DNA of 64,000 bases from a virus: IMG/VR virus record IMGVR_UViG_3300025141_010453, positions 1 through 64,000 of that record, one strand, 5' to 3'. Made by a program: the position numbers and the translations under genes. The notes under the pieces were generated by a model. The model was not told where the DNA came from. It did no database searches and saw only the letters and a list, made by a program, of their open reading frames with translations. Positions 7,215-16,215 of this stretch are shown piece after piece (the first letter of the stretch is position 1; every line of letters begins with the position of its first letter).

Positions 7215-10200
7215 CTATATATCTTCAAAAGAAGCTCCTGTCGGTGTTATCAAGAATTCAACAAATATATATTCTAACGCTCTTGTAGGTTTAATATATA
7301 TTTTACCATTCATTTCATTTCTATCTATTTCTTCAGGGTCATTAGAAAGTACCACTCTAAAGTCCGTTAAACCTCTATCTCTTCTAATAGAATCTAATAT
7401 TGGATTTACTAGGTCTAAGAATTGTTGTCTTACTATATCATCATTTTGTTCAAATATTAATCTAACTGCTACTGCTGAAATTAATTTTCTAGTTTGTAAC
7501 AATAATCTTCTAACATTTATTCTATCTAATGCGGATTCTTTAATCTGTAATGTTTTATTACCCCAAATAATTGGGCCTACATCACTAAACGTTGCAATAG
7601 GATTAAGTCTACCAACATATAATGTATCTCTTTCGTCAAGAGTAAGTTTCTTTCTAGCTTTTACAGCATTTACAATACCTCTAGTATAACCCGCTGATGC
7701 AAACCATGGGAATGCAATATTATCTGTTAAGGCAATATTTCTCATTACCTCAGAAGTTGGTGGTATATAAATTTGTTTATTATTAGCCGTATCTCTTACC
7801 TGTATCCAAGGATAATAAGTAGCTGTATAATTAGAATCTATAAGAGAATCTTCTACATTATCTACAGCTTCCTCTGGTGTAATTTGATTAGTAATGTCTG
7901 TGGTGTTTGGTACAAACATATTATAATCTGGTGTGGTAACCACATATAAAGAATCTGCTCTATCAGTTTCTACCATATCTATAGCTTCATTAACCAAACC
8001 TAAATTATCTACATAATCAAGACCTGGAGTTGCAAATACATTAATATTTACAGATTCTGGATTACTGAATGTCTCAATAGCTCTTAGGTAAGCAAAATAA
8101 TCTGTGTTTGCTTCTGATGAACTTAATTTCTTAAATGTACCTGCTCCAGTTGCTGTATTGAACTCTGCCGTATTACATGCTCCCGCTAAGAATCCGGATA
8201 ATCCCATTCTATAATCGTCTGTATTGGACCTAGTTTTTCTATATATATCCCATCCGTCAAATCCACCATGTGGTGCAATCGTAAATTTACGACTTCTAAG
8301 TTTTTTATATGGTTCAGTAGTTAGGGTTGGTTCATGATTAAATTGTCCTGCTCCACAATCAAATACTGATTTACCATTTAATGTAGTTCCTGACCACTCT
8401 AAGTAAGTTCCAACACCACCACTTATAACAGTTGCTCCTGAATCCATATGGAATCCTTTTGTTATTACTTGCCATTCTCCTCCATCTACTGCTGTACATA
8501 AAGTAGACGGTATTTGTTTTCCTTTATAAGCGAAGAAATCTGAATCATAAGCTGCTCCCGTACTATTAGAAACACCGAGATATACTTTACTAACTTTATC
8601 TCCACCACTTATAGTTTGGTTATTTACAGTACCACTACCAAATGGTGGGTCGTAAATTACTTCACCAGCATTATAGTATTTTGTTTTATATACAATTGTT
8701 GGGTTAATTGGGCAATTACCATAACCTCTAAATCGATAACCTTCAAAACCACATGGTAATGAATTTGTAAATGTGCCATCTAAAAGTCCTTCACCTAAAT
8801 ACAACATTGTATATTTAGATTTTAATTCAAATTCACCTGTAGATGTACCAATTTTTCTACCAATAAAAGATACTTTAGTTGGGTCTAAACTACATCTAGT
8901 ATATTTTTCTAAGACATTTGGATTTGCGTCTGTGTCGTAGAAGTCTCTCACCACAATATCAAATTCTCCTCTTTCAAAAGATAGATTAATTAAAGAAATT
9001 TTAATTTCTTTATTTGCTGCTGTACCATCAGATATAGAAATAAATTTAAATAACCTAAACACATCCGTACCTTGTAATTCTGAAACAATCCATGGTGTCT
9101 CAGGTGTTGTCCACTGATTCATATACCAAGCTATAGTGTTTGTAGGTGTGGCATTTCTTGCTGATGGTAAATATTTTAAACAACATTGTAACCCTCTAAC
9201 TTTTCCTTTTTTCCAAGCGTCAGTTAATAATGCTGGATAAGCTTCTTCTACAAATAATGGAACTTCTTCTTTTACTTTATCAAATGGGCTTCTACCAAAT
9301 ACTCTAGAGACATACTCTTGTGATGTATTACTCATAGAAGTTTTAAATGTATAATTATTACCATTTACTGTTCCCGCACTTATACCAAATGACGCAAATG
9401 GATTTTCTAATACTTTATAATAATCACCAGTACAATCAAAACTAACAGTATCTGCACTTATACTATAAATTGGTCCACCAGAAGCCTTAGTACTAAGTCC
9501 TCTAGACCTTAAAGTTAATACTACCATACCATCATACTCTTCTTGTACATTAACATCTGTGTAAGTTATATATTCTATAACCACATTACCTGAATATACG
9601 GGAACTGCTCCCCATGTACCTGCACTAGTAGTTCCTGTTGCTTCTATATATGTTTGTGATTGTCCCACAGAATCACCAGATATATACATTTGGTAGGATA
9701 CTCCACTATATGTTCCTCCTGAACAACATGAACTATTCACATAATCAAATAATCCATAATACCAAGAATCATTTTCATATGAATTATAATCTGTACAATT
9801 GGTTGATAATATATTACTTACTGTTACACATGAAGTAGATGAAGATAATGTTTGTTGAGTTGTTGCAGTTGCTGTATTTGTCATAGCGGATGGTATACAT
9901 CCGTATTGATACACAATTGGTATTGGCCAAGCAGTAATACCTGAAAGAGCACCAGGTGCGTCTGTACCACCGGTAAAGCAAGACATTCCGTCCGAGTTAA
10001 GTACATCTAAACTACTAGAAAAGAAATTCATGAACGAATCTCTTAACGTTGGTAGTGTGGTTCCATTAGTTAAAGTTACGATTTCTCCATAACTAGTATC
10101 TGTACTACTTGTTTGCCAATGATTTAATATTGCTGCTGGTAGTGTAGTAAAGAAATCTGTAGTTCCTATTTCACTGACCCATGCATCTGTTCCTACAGTA

Positions 10201-10649
10201 GTACTAGTACCAGTTAAAGGTAATACGAAAGGCAACACTCCAGACGTTCCACTTGTAACTGCTGAAGTTACCCCAGTAGAACTATTAAAGTGTGTTGCGT
10301 CTATTTCTCCAATTGTTAATACTGACCATGATGGTCCTGCATCATACCCACTTATACCTAATACTCTAGTTACAAATAACTGATTTGATTGACTCAGATA
10401 AGATTTTGCTATATATCCTAATTCATATTTAGGAATTTGTGAATCCACATAAGTTTGTGGAGAGGTTCCCCCAAATCTAGTTGTAAAATCATCATATGAT
10501 TGTATGTATATAGGTTCAAAAGCTGGCCCTTTTAAAGCTTCACCAACTAAACCTAATGTAGTAACACCTACACTTTGTGCTACAAATGTTAAATCTTTCT
10601 CTGAAGTATATACTCCTGGAGAAACGAATACTTTATTACCGTCTGCCAT
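7215..10649 (-). CDS. 18: Tail sheath protein gp18, unusually large
   Basis: The product has 1144 residues, against 659 in T4 gp18. The conserved ends identify it: N-terminal FVSPGVYTSEKDLTFVAQS with GLVGEALKGPAFEP and the YDDFTTRFGG segment; C-terminal RRDRGLTDFRVVLSNDPEEID and the final GKIYIKPTRALEYIFVEF. The sheath contracts around the tube during injection. The extra length lies in the middle (roughly residues 110-800), which is rich in Ser, Thr, Gly and Asn and has scattered Cys (for example SSCCSGG), suggesting surface-exposed inserted domains. A one-mismatch late motif lies 35 nt upstream. Confidence 0.92.
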   Translation of the reverse strand: MADGNKVFVSPGVYTSEKDLTFVAQSVGVTTLGLVGEALKGPAFEPIYIQSYDDFTTRFGGTSPQTYVDSQIPKYELGYIAKSYLSQSNQLFVTRVLGISGYDAGPSWSVLTIGEIDATHFNSSTGVTSAVTSGTSGVLPFVLPLTGTSTTVGTDAWVSEIGTTDFFTTLPAAILNHWQTSSTDTSYGEIVTLTNGTTLPTLRDSFMNFFSSSLDVLNSDGMSCFTGGTDAPGALSGITAWPIPIVYQYGCIPSAMTNTATATTQQTLSSSTSCVTVSNILSTNCTDYNSYENDSWYYGLFDYVNSSCCSGGTYSGVSYQMYISGDSVGQSQTYIEATGTTSAGTWGAVPVYSGNVVIEYITYTDVNVQEEYDGMVVLTLRSRGLSTKASGGPIYSISADTVSFDCTGDYYKVLENPFASFGISAGTVNGNNYTFKTSMSNTSQEYVSRVFGRSPFDKVKEEVPLFVEEAYPALLTDAWKKGKVRGLQCCLKYLPSARNATPTNTIAWYMNQWTTPETPWIVSELQGTDVFRLFKFISISDGTAANKEIKISLINLSFERGEFDIVVRDFYDTDANPNVLEKYTRCSLDPTKVSFIGRKIGTSTGEFELKSKYTMLYLGEGLLDGTFTNSLPCGFEGYRFRGYGNCPINPTIVYKTKYYNAGEVIYDPPFGSGTVNNQTISGGDKVSKVYLGVSNSTGAAYDSDFFAYKGKQIPSTLCTAVDGGEWQVITKGFHMDSGATVISGGVGTYLEWSGTTLNGKSVFDCGAGQFNHEPTLTTEPYKKLRSRKFTIAPHGGFDGWDIYRKTRSNTDDYRMGLSGFLAGACNTAEFNTATGAGTFKKLSSSEANTDYFAYLRAIETFSNPESVNINVFATPGLDYVDNLGLVNEAIDMVETDRADSLYVVTTPDYNMFVPNTTDITNQITPEEAVDNVEDSLIDSNYTATYYPWIQVRDTANNKQIYIPPTSEVMRNIALTDNIAFPWFASAGYTRGIVNAVKARKKLTLDERDTLYVGRLNPIATFSDVGPIIWGNKTLQIKESALDRINVRRLLLQTRKLISAVAVRLIFEQNDDIVRQQFLDLVNPILDSIRRDRGLTDFRVVLSNDPEEIDRNEMNGKIYIKPTRALEYIFVEFLITPTGASFEDI

Positions 10650-10684
10650 GTTTTATAATTTTAAAATGTTTTATTTTCTTTAAT

Positions 10685-10692
10685 AATAAATA
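10685..10692 (-). promoter_or_regulatory. Late promoter-like motif TATTTATT for gp18
   Basis: One mismatch from the octamer, 35 nt before the sheath ATG on the coding strand. Confidence 0.45.
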
Positions 10693-10751
10693 CAAGTGGT
10701 ATAGACAAAAGTTACGTAGTAAATACTTATATTTTAGAGATAGTAAGTAAA

Positions 10752-10772
10752 TTTTCATACTTTTTTCATACT
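10752..10772 (+). repeat. Tandem repeat TTTTCATACT x2, possible operator
   Basis: Two identical 10-bp units at 10752-10761 and 10763-10772, offset by 11 bp (one helical turn), upstream of a small ribbon-helix-helix gene. Such spacing suits cooperative binding of Arc/CopG-type dimers. This is a regulatory inference only. Confidence 0.4.
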
Positions 10773-10804
10773 ATATCGTAGTTATATTAAAAATACACCC
10801 TACA

Positions 10805-10972
10805 ATGGTAACTAAAGACAAAAAATCAAAAATAAAAAATTTAAAAATAAGTGTAGAATCTCATACACTTCTTAAAATTTATTGTACTAAAAAAGGATTA
10901 AAAATGTTTGCTTTTATAGAGCGTTTAATAAAAGAAAATTGTAAGTCCATAAAAGATATTTATGGTGAGTAA
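10805..10972 (+). CDS. Small ribbon-helix-helix (Arc/CopG-like) DNA-binding protein
   Basis: A complete 55-residue reading frame, ATG at 10805 and TAA at 10970-10972. After a basic arm (MVTKDKKSKIKN), residues LKISVESHTLLKIYCTKKG form the strand plus first helix typical of ribbon-helix-helix repressors, and MFAFIERLIKENCK is the second helix. It is the only plus-strand gene between sheath and neck genes and ends exactly where the opposing gene ends. A pair of direct repeats lies 33-53 nt upstream and may be its own operator. It may repress its own and nearby promoters. The fold is judged by pattern. Confidence 0.6.
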   Translation: MVTKDKKSKIKNLKISVESHTLLKIYCTKKGLKMFAFIERLIKENCKSIKDIYGE

Positions 10973-12043
10973 CTAATAAATTAATGTTTCCTGTAAAGTT
11001 AAAATAGCACTACCACTAGCCTCTTTTACAATAGTCACAATCAAAGTATCTTCAGGACTAACCATGATTGGTTCAGTTAGACTAACTGAATTAAGAGTAA
11101 AAGAATAGGATGCTACATTTTTAAGTCTTAATGCTGAAATATTAGCTTTATATTCATAGAGAATTGTTAATGTTGTGGTTGATACATCAAATGCCAACCT
11201 TGTATTTATTTTATCCGGATTTTCTTCACCAATATTTTTTCTTTCTTTTTTTCTATTTTTTTCATCAAACCCAAACATCACTAAACTCCTACTAATTGCA
11301 GGTTTAACCTCAAATTCCTCTTCATCTAATAAAAATCCTTGTACTTGAAACTGATAATTCTGTTGGTAATATCTTCTTTCTTCTGTATCTATTTGGCTTT
11401 CATCACCTATTGATTGCATAATAATTGGGATGTAATGCCCTTTTATAAAAGTATATGCTTGTCTAGATGTAAATTTTTGTAATACTACTCTATTAAAATT
11501 ATTAAGTTCTCTCATTCTATTACATATAATTTTTACATCATATAGAATATCAACAGGCACTGGTTGAGGAATGGTGTAAATATCATACCCTTTTCTATTG
11601 CCGTCCCATGTTGGGACTTTTGCGTAATGAAATTGTTTTCTATCTGGTATAGTATATTGAAGTGCGGGATTAGACCCATATTGAGCATCTGGATTTCTTA
11701 CTACCACAATAAATGGAAGTTCTACATTCTTATCTTGATTGGAAAATTTCCATGTTTGTGAAAATTCTGCCCATCTTTGTAGGGTAAGTATCCGGTCTAT
11801 AACATTAACTTTTTTACCATTAGTAACACTTTTTAATTGTTCCTGTACAAAATCTAACATTCCTCTATCTAAATCTGCATGTAACACTGATTTAGGTAGG
11901 TATGTCCCATCATCATTAATTAAATTAGCTAATTCTTTTCTTCTATTAGGTGTGGTAATTCCATTATAACCAGTAGGGTAATGGCCCTGGATAGGTCCTG
12001 GTGCTATATCTAAACTCTTTTTTATTTTTTTAGGTATTGCCAT
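10973..12043 (-). CDS. Tail completion / sheath stabiliser-like protein (gp15-like, putative)
   Basis: Protein of 356 residues. The middle section (PVPVDILYDVKIICNRM, with LQKFTSRQAYTFI and YIPIIMQSIGD) has the layout of proteins that cap the tail or sheath, in which a helix-strand unit with a PVPV/VDI start is followed by a long beta hairpin. T4 gp15 is 272 residues. The order neck protein, this gene, sheath fits gp15. The C-terminal 80 residues form a separate beta domain (TLTILYEYK, VSPEDTLIVTIV). Its start overlaps the stop of the upstream gene by 1 nt, so translation is probably coupled. The assignment is tentative. Confidence 0.5.
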   Translation of the reverse strand: MAIPKKIKKSLDIAPGPIQGHYPTGYNGITTPNRRKELANLINDDGTYLPKSVLHADLDRGMLDFVQEQLKSVTNGKKVNVIDRILTLQRWAEFSQTWKFSNQDKNVELPFIVVVRNPDAQYGSNPALQYTIPDRKQFHYAKVPTWDGNRKGYDIYTIPQPVPVDILYDVKIICNRMRELNNFNRVVLQKFTSRQAYTFIKGHYIPIIMQSIGDESQIDTEERRYYQQNYQFQVQGFLLDEEEFEVKPAISRSLVMFGFDEKNRKKERKNIGEENPDKINTRLAFDVSTTTLTILYEYKANISALRLKNVASYSFTLNSVSLTEPIMVSPEDTLIVTIVKEASGSAILTLQETLIY

Positions 12044-12558
12044 TATATTCCTTTAAATTCGTTTTCACTCACCCAAGAACATACTATTGTTCTATAAAAA
12101 GCTTTATAACCACCAATGGTGTGTTTCATATCTGAAGTTACTCTACCATCATTACTTACTACATAATATCTCATCCTATCTTCTTTTTCAGGATACCCAA
12201 TATAGTCTCCATAATTTATATCAATATCTAACTCTTCTAAATGTTTTATATATACACCTAATGTCATATTTCCTGGTTCCATCTGATTAACTAGTCCTTT
12301 TGCATAACCTTTATTTTGTGGTATATCTATTTTAACATAAGCAGTAAATTCAACTGGTGGTTTGTATCTAATTTCCTCAGGACCAGATTCTCCATATACA
12401 TCATCTACATCAGACAATCTTTTATCTACTCTAAATAATACTAAAGTAAAATGCATATCACCATGTAACCATTCCATTCCTACATTCTGTTCTAACTGAA
12501 AATCTTCAGAACTAAAAAATTTAGATATACGTGTAATAGGTATTTTTTTATTTGCCAT
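12043..12558 (-). CDS. Neck / head-closure-like protein (gp14-like, putative)
   Basis: Protein of 171 residues. Segments DVYGESGPEEIRYKPPVEF and INYGDYIGYPEKEDRMRYY are reminiscent of neck proteins that join head and tail (GDYIGY strand followed by the YYVVSNDGRV hairpin). T4 gp14 is longer (256 residues). It leads a two-gene late unit with the gp15-like gene, has a late motif 17 nt upstream and diverges from the helicase gene. The identity rests on gene order more than on clear motifs. Confidence 0.42.
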   Translation of the reverse strand: MANKKIPITRISKFFSSEDFQLEQNVGMEWLHGDMHFTLVLFRVDKRLSDVDDVYGESGPEEIRYKPPVEFTAYVKIDIPQNKGYAKGLVNQMEPGNMTLGVYIKHLEELDIDINYGDYIGYPEKEDRMRYYVVSNDGRVTSDMKHTIGGYKAFYRTIVCSWVSENEFKGI

Positions 12559-12575
12559 ATGAGTTTCCCTTTTAT

Positions 12576-12583
12576 TATAAATA
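12576..12583 (-). promoter_or_regulatory. Late promoter motif TATTTATA for neck unit
   Basis: Perfect octamer 17 nt before the ATG at 12558, only 3 bp from the divergent helicase promoter. Confidence 0.55.
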
Positions 12584-12586
12584 CAA

Positions 12587-12616
12587 TTTGTCTTTCTTTT
12601 CTCTTTTTATTATATT
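12587..12616 (+). promoter_or_regulatory. Host-type promoter for helicase, TTTG-N20-TATATT
   Basis: TTTG at 12587-12590 and TATATT at 12611-12616 (TTGTCT-N17-TATATT as sigma70). The ATG at 12622 is 5 nt beyond the -10 element, predicting a leaderless or nearly leaderless mRNA. Confidence 0.5.
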
Positions 12617-12621
12617 GCCGT

Positions 12622-14355
12622 ATGGAAAATTTTCCTCCAGAGATTAAAGCTAAAAATTCATTAGCTAATTATAATGGGGCCAATAACTATATTATAGGCC
12701 TCAAAAATAATATGCTTAATAGTAAAACTTTCACATTAACAAGGTCTCAATCAGACTACATTAATAAAAATTATAGTGAAAAACCTAAAATTGTTAGATT
12801 ATGGATGGAAATAGATAATTACCTATCTAAAGAACTTATGTCTACTAAATTTTTACAGTCTGCACCTAAATCTATATGGATAGAAAAATTATTATCTGAA
12901 ACCGATAAAGCTTATCATGTGTGGGGTAAAATCATAGATGTTCACCCTCTTAACTCTTTTTGGGTCCCTAAAAATCAAATTATCCCTAGAGAAAATCCTA
13001 ATTTAGATGTTGACTTTACAGTTTTTTCACATCGTCCTCCTTTCGAACACCAAAAAGAAGCTATAATTAAATTAGTTTCTAATAAAAAATATATACTCGC
13101 AGATGATATGGGTTTGGGTAAAACTAGTTCTGCTATTATGGCGAGTATTGACCTTAAATTAAAAAAAGTATTAATTATATGCCCAGCATCTTTAAAAGTT
13201 AACTGGAAAAGAGAGATAGAGAATTATAGTAATGGACATGTAGGTATTGTGGAAGGGAAGAAATGGGAAGATGGAAAATATGTTATTATAAATTATGACA
13301 TCTTAAAAAACTTTCATTCATTACCTAAAGATGTTGATAAAAAAACTACTATATTAGATTCTAAATTTGACTTAGTTATAATAGATGAAGCTCACTATGT
13401 TTCAAATGGTAAAGCACAAAGAACTAAATTAGTTAATAATCTAACAACCAAAATAGAAAGACTATGGTTATTATCTGGTACTCCAATGACTTCCAGACCT
13501 ATGAATTATTATAATTTATTAAAATTAGTTGGTTCAAGAGTTGCTAATAATTGGATTAATTATGTTAGAAGATACTGTGATGGTAAACAAATTTTTAGAG
13601 GGTACCGTAAAGTTTGGTTAACTTTTGGGGCTACTAATCTTGAGGAGTTGAGGAATAAAACTAAGCATAATGTGTTACGTAGATTAAAGGAGGATGTTTT
13701 AGATTTACCCGATAAAATCATAACCCCTATTCACATGGAGTTAAAATCCAAAATATATGAGACTGAAATGGGTGAATACTTAGATTGGCAAAGAGAGAAT
13801 AAAAACCGTGGTCTCAGTATACAATTATCTAAATTAATGAAGGTAAGACAAATAATAGCCTTAGAAAAAGTTAAAGAAACTACACAATTAATAGACCAAT
13901 GTTTACAACAAGATAAAAAAGTTATTGTTTTTACTAATTTTACGGAACCTTTAATGACATTACATGAAAAATACAAAAAAGAATCTGTTATTTTAAATGG
14001 CACAATGAAAAAAGATGCTCGTCAAGAAAGTGTAGACCGTTTTCAAAATGATGACAAGATAAAAGTTTTCATAGGAAATGTAAAAGCAGCTGGAGTAGGG
14101 ATTACTTTAACCGCTGCAGAAGTTGTAATTTTTAATGATTTATCTTTTGTTCCTTCAGATATGTCACAATGTGAAGACCGTGCATTTAGAATCGGACAAG
14201 ATAAAAAAGTTTCTTGTATGTATCCAATTTATGATAATACTATAGAAAGAACAATCTATGAAATAGTTAATAAAAAGAAATCCGTTATCGATACTGTTAT
14301 GGGTGATAATATTAATGAAGAAGATATTCTAGGAGAAATCCTAAATGGTTTGTAA
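12622..14355 (+). CDS. SNF2-family DNA helicase/translocase
   Basis: Start taken at 12622 (577 residues) because a host-type promoter ends just before it; a longer frame from 12559 would overlap that promoter. Motifs in order: ADDMGLGKTS Walker A (about 160-169), DEAH box (255-258), LSGTP (284-288), and in the second RecA-like domain AAGVGITLTAA and the SNF2 signature CEDRAFRIGQ (about 517-526). The N-terminal 135 residues resemble the accessory part of SMARCAL1/HARP-like ATPases. It may remodel forks or D-loops, the job of UvsW in T4. It stands alone, divergent from the neck genes. Confidence 0.88.
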   Translation: MENFPPEIKAKNSLANYNGANNYIIGLKNNMLNSKTFTLTRSQSDYINKNYSEKPKIVRLWMEIDNYLSKELMSTKFLQSAPKSIWIEKLLSETDKAYHVWGKIIDVHPLNSFWVPKNQIIPRENPNLDVDFTVFSHRPPFEHQKEAIIKLVSNKKYILADDMGLGKTSSAIMASIDLKLKKVLIICPASLKVNWKREIENYSNGHVGIVEGKKWEDGKYVIINYDILKNFHSLPKDVDKKTTILDSKFDLVIIDEAHYVSNGKAQRTKLVNNLTTKIERLWLLSGTPMTSRPMNYYNLLKLVGSRVANNWINYVRRYCDGKQIFRGYRKVWLTFGATNLEELRNKTKHNVLRRLKEDVLDLPDKIITPIHMELKSKIYETEMGEYLDWQRENKNRGLSIQLSKLMKVRQIIALEKVKETTQLIDQCLQQDKKVIVFTNFTEPLMTLHEKYKKESVILNGTMKKDARQESVDRFQNDDKIKVFIGNVKAAGVGITLTAAEVVIFNDLSFVPSDMSQCEDRAFRIGQDKKVSCMYPIYDNTIERTIYEIVNKKKSVIDTVMGDNINEEDILGEILNGL

Positions 14356-14372
14356 AAACAGACTTTTCCTTA

Positions 14373-14380
14373 TATTTATA
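14373..14380 (+). promoter_or_regulatory. Late promoter motif TATTTATA
   Basis: Perfect octamer 15 nt before the ATG at 14396. Confidence 0.55.
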
Positions 14381-14395
14381 TATAAAACAATTGTT

Positions 14396-14989
14396 ATGGC
14401 TAAAAAAGAATTTACAAAAAAACAACTTAAAGAACAGTTAACTCTATTAACTGAAGGAGGTGCAGCTAATAAAAAGAATTTATCCAAAGCTTATCACGCA
14501 CTACAGAAATTAAAAGCTATGAAAGGGTCCAAAATAGGAGACAAAATTATAGATAGTGCAGCTCTTAATAAAATTAAAGCTGCATGGCGTCTTATTGAAG
14601 ATTTATTTGATAAAACAACAGATGAGGATATTACCAAGCAAGAAGATGAAAAAGAAAAAGAGGAGTCAAAAAAAGTTACAGAGAAAAATGAACAGTCTGA
14701 AGGTCATGGAAAAATGTATAACGCATTACAAGGTGTAAGAGAAGGTAAGGTTGTTAAGGTTAATGAAGGTACTTTAAAAAGAATTGTAGAACGAGTTATT
14801 AAAGAACAAAAAAATGTTAGTTTTGATGATATGCTTAGTAACCTTTCGACAGCTGTTACCAGAATTAAAAAGGTTTCTACCACTGCGTGGAAAAAGTCCG
14901 AACCTGCACTTACCGATAAAGAACTTGCAGACGGTAAAAAGAAAGCCGTTACAGAATTAAAGTCAATACTTGATTCATATACTAAATAA
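14396..14989 (+). CDS. Leader-bearing charged protein, probably virion-associated
   Basis: Start chosen at 14396 because the late motif sits at 14373-14380, inside any longer frame. The product has 197 residues, is Lys/Glu-rich and mostly helical. The N-terminus (EFTKKQLKEQLTLLTEGG) carries a leader helix ending LTE-Gly, a good gp21-type site. A second copy of the same style occurs internally (VKVNEGTLKRIVERVIKEQ). Neither an enzymatic motif nor a known family is recognised. A terminator follows, so it is a monocistronic late gene. I suspect an internal head protein. Confidence 0.5.
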   Translation: MAKKEFTKKQLKEQLTLLTEGGAANKKNLSKAYHALQKLKAMKGSKIGDKIIDSAALNKIKAAWRLIEDLFDKTTDEDITKQEDEKEKEESKKVTEKNEQSEGHGKMYNALQGVREGKVVKVNEGTLKRIVERVIKEQKNVSFDDMLSNLSTAVTRIKKVSTTAWKKSEPALTDKELADGKKKAVTELKSILDSYTK

Positions 14990-15014
14990 TCCTCATTTAA
15001 ACACATATTTTATG

Positions 15015-15038
15015 AAAGGTCCTTATGGGACCTTTTTT
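15015..15038 (+). terminator. Rho-independent terminator
   Basis: Stem AAAGGTCC/GGACCTTT with a 5-nt loop followed by T residues, 25 nt after the stop at 14989. Confidence 0.75.
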
Positions 15039-15054
15039 AATACCAACTTCCAAG

Positions 15055-15062
15055 TATTTATA
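15055..15062 (+). promoter_or_regulatory. Late promoter motif TATTTATA for gp13-like gene
   Basis: Perfect octamer 15 nt before the ATG at 15078. The leader GAAAGGATATATT contains AAAGG, one of the few Shine-Dalgarno-like sites in the window. Confidence 0.55.
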
Positions 15063-15077
15063 TAGAAAGGATATATT

Positions 15078-16214
15078 ATGCCCGTAACAATTGAACCAGT
15101 AAAAAGAGAAAAATTATTTACCCAAATAAGACACTTATTAGGTGCACCACTTAGAGGGGTAGAACTTGAGGACGAAATGTTAGATACAGCTATTGAACTG
15201 GCTATACTTGATTATGGTCAGTATGTACAAGATTGGTTGATAGAGAATCAGTGGTCTTCATTATACGGTCAAGACCTAGATGTTATCTCTTTAACTAGTG
15301 CCTTTTTAACTAGAGACTTAAGTTTTGAAACTTCATTTACTTATGCTTACTCTAAAATAGTGGGTCTACAAGCTGGTGGACCTTATCAACTTAAACAAGA
15401 CTATATTAATTTAAGTGCTCACACCCAAATATACGAAATACCTGCTGGTCGTGAAATTAATGAAATTATGTGGTATACTAGAGCTGAACTAAATGAATCT
15501 TTTATTGACCCATTCTTAGGTGCCTTTGGAGGCTTTGGTGGTGGAATGGGTATGGGTGGTCCTGGTGGATTTGCTCAAATGGGAATTCAAGGTTCTTATT
15601 TCTTAATGCCTGCATTTGATATCTTATTAAGAATGCAAGATAGAAATCTTAAAAATAGACTTATCGGTGGAGAGATGACTTATAGAATTACTGCTGGTGC
15701 AGGGGGTGTGCATGGACCTAAATATGTACATCTTATGAATGTCCCTGGTGGAAGATTTGATTTTGGTTCTATTATGGCTAACCAAGAACGTGTGTGGTAT
15801 TGGTATTATGATTCTGGTCCTGAAAATAGAGATGCTTGTTTGGACGCAAATAAAGATATTGTGTTATTACCTAGTGATGTTACCTTAGATGAAATGACTT
15901 TTACTGAACTTAACTCTCCAGCTCAAGCATGGGTTAGACGTTACTTTTTTGCAAAGGCAAAAGAAATGTTAGGTAGGGTGAGAGGTAAATTTAGTGGTAA
16001 TCTCAAAACTCCTGATTCTGAATTAACTATGGAGTATGCGGACTTACTTACTGAAGCTAAAGATGAAGTGGCTAAACTAGTCGAAGAATTAATGGCTAGA
16101 CTTGAACGATTAAGAAACGATAAAATGTTAGAAAGAAAAGCCCTTGAAGCTGAAAATTTAAATAAATCTTTAGGATTTAGACCTATGAATCCTGGTTCTA
16201 TATTTGTAGTATAA
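15078..16214 (+). CDS. 13: Neck protein gp13-like
   Basis: Protein of 378 residues. The N-terminus has the head-tail connector style of T4-like gp13 proteins (IRHLLGAPLRGVELEDEML, then AIELAILDYGQYVQ). A Gly/Met-rich loop occurs at about 148-172 (GGFGGGMGMGGPGGFAQM). The C-terminus (WVRRYFFAKAKEMLGRVRG, then LTMEYADLLTEAKDE) forms a long helix region. T4 gp13 is 309 residues and joins the completed head to the tail. It is followed after 1 nt by a fiber gene. It is separated from the gp14/15-like genes by the helicase and lies on the other strand, unlike T4. Confidence 0.58.
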   Translation: MPVTIEPVKREKLFTQIRHLLGAPLRGVELEDEMLDTAIELAILDYGQYVQDWLIENQWSSLYGQDLDVISLTSAFLTRDLSFETSFTYAYSKIVGLQAGGPYQLKQDYINLSAHTQIYEIPAGREINEIMWYTRAELNESFIDPFLGAFGGFGGGMGMGGPGGFAQMGIQGSYFLMPAFDILLRMQDRNLKNRLIGGEMTYRITAGAGGVHGPKYVHLMNVPGGRFDFGSIMANQERVWYWYYDSGPENRDACLDANKDIVLLPSDVTLDEMTFTELNSPAQAWVRRYFFAKAKEMLGRVRGKFSGNLKTPDSELTMEYADLLTEAKDEVAKLVEELMARLERLRNDKMLERKALEAENLNKSLGFRPMNPGSIFVV

Positions 16215-16215
16215 A

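Noticed and set aside
9638-9838. Plus-strand open frame within the sheath gene
   Set aside because: Composition is the complement of Asn/Tyr/Thr-rich sheath coding sequence; no leader, no family.
12559-12621. Longer N-terminus for the SNF2 helicase starting at 12559
   Set aside because: It would be translated through a good host-type promoter and a hydrophobic nonsense-like stretch; the ATG at 12622 fits the promoter and the family.
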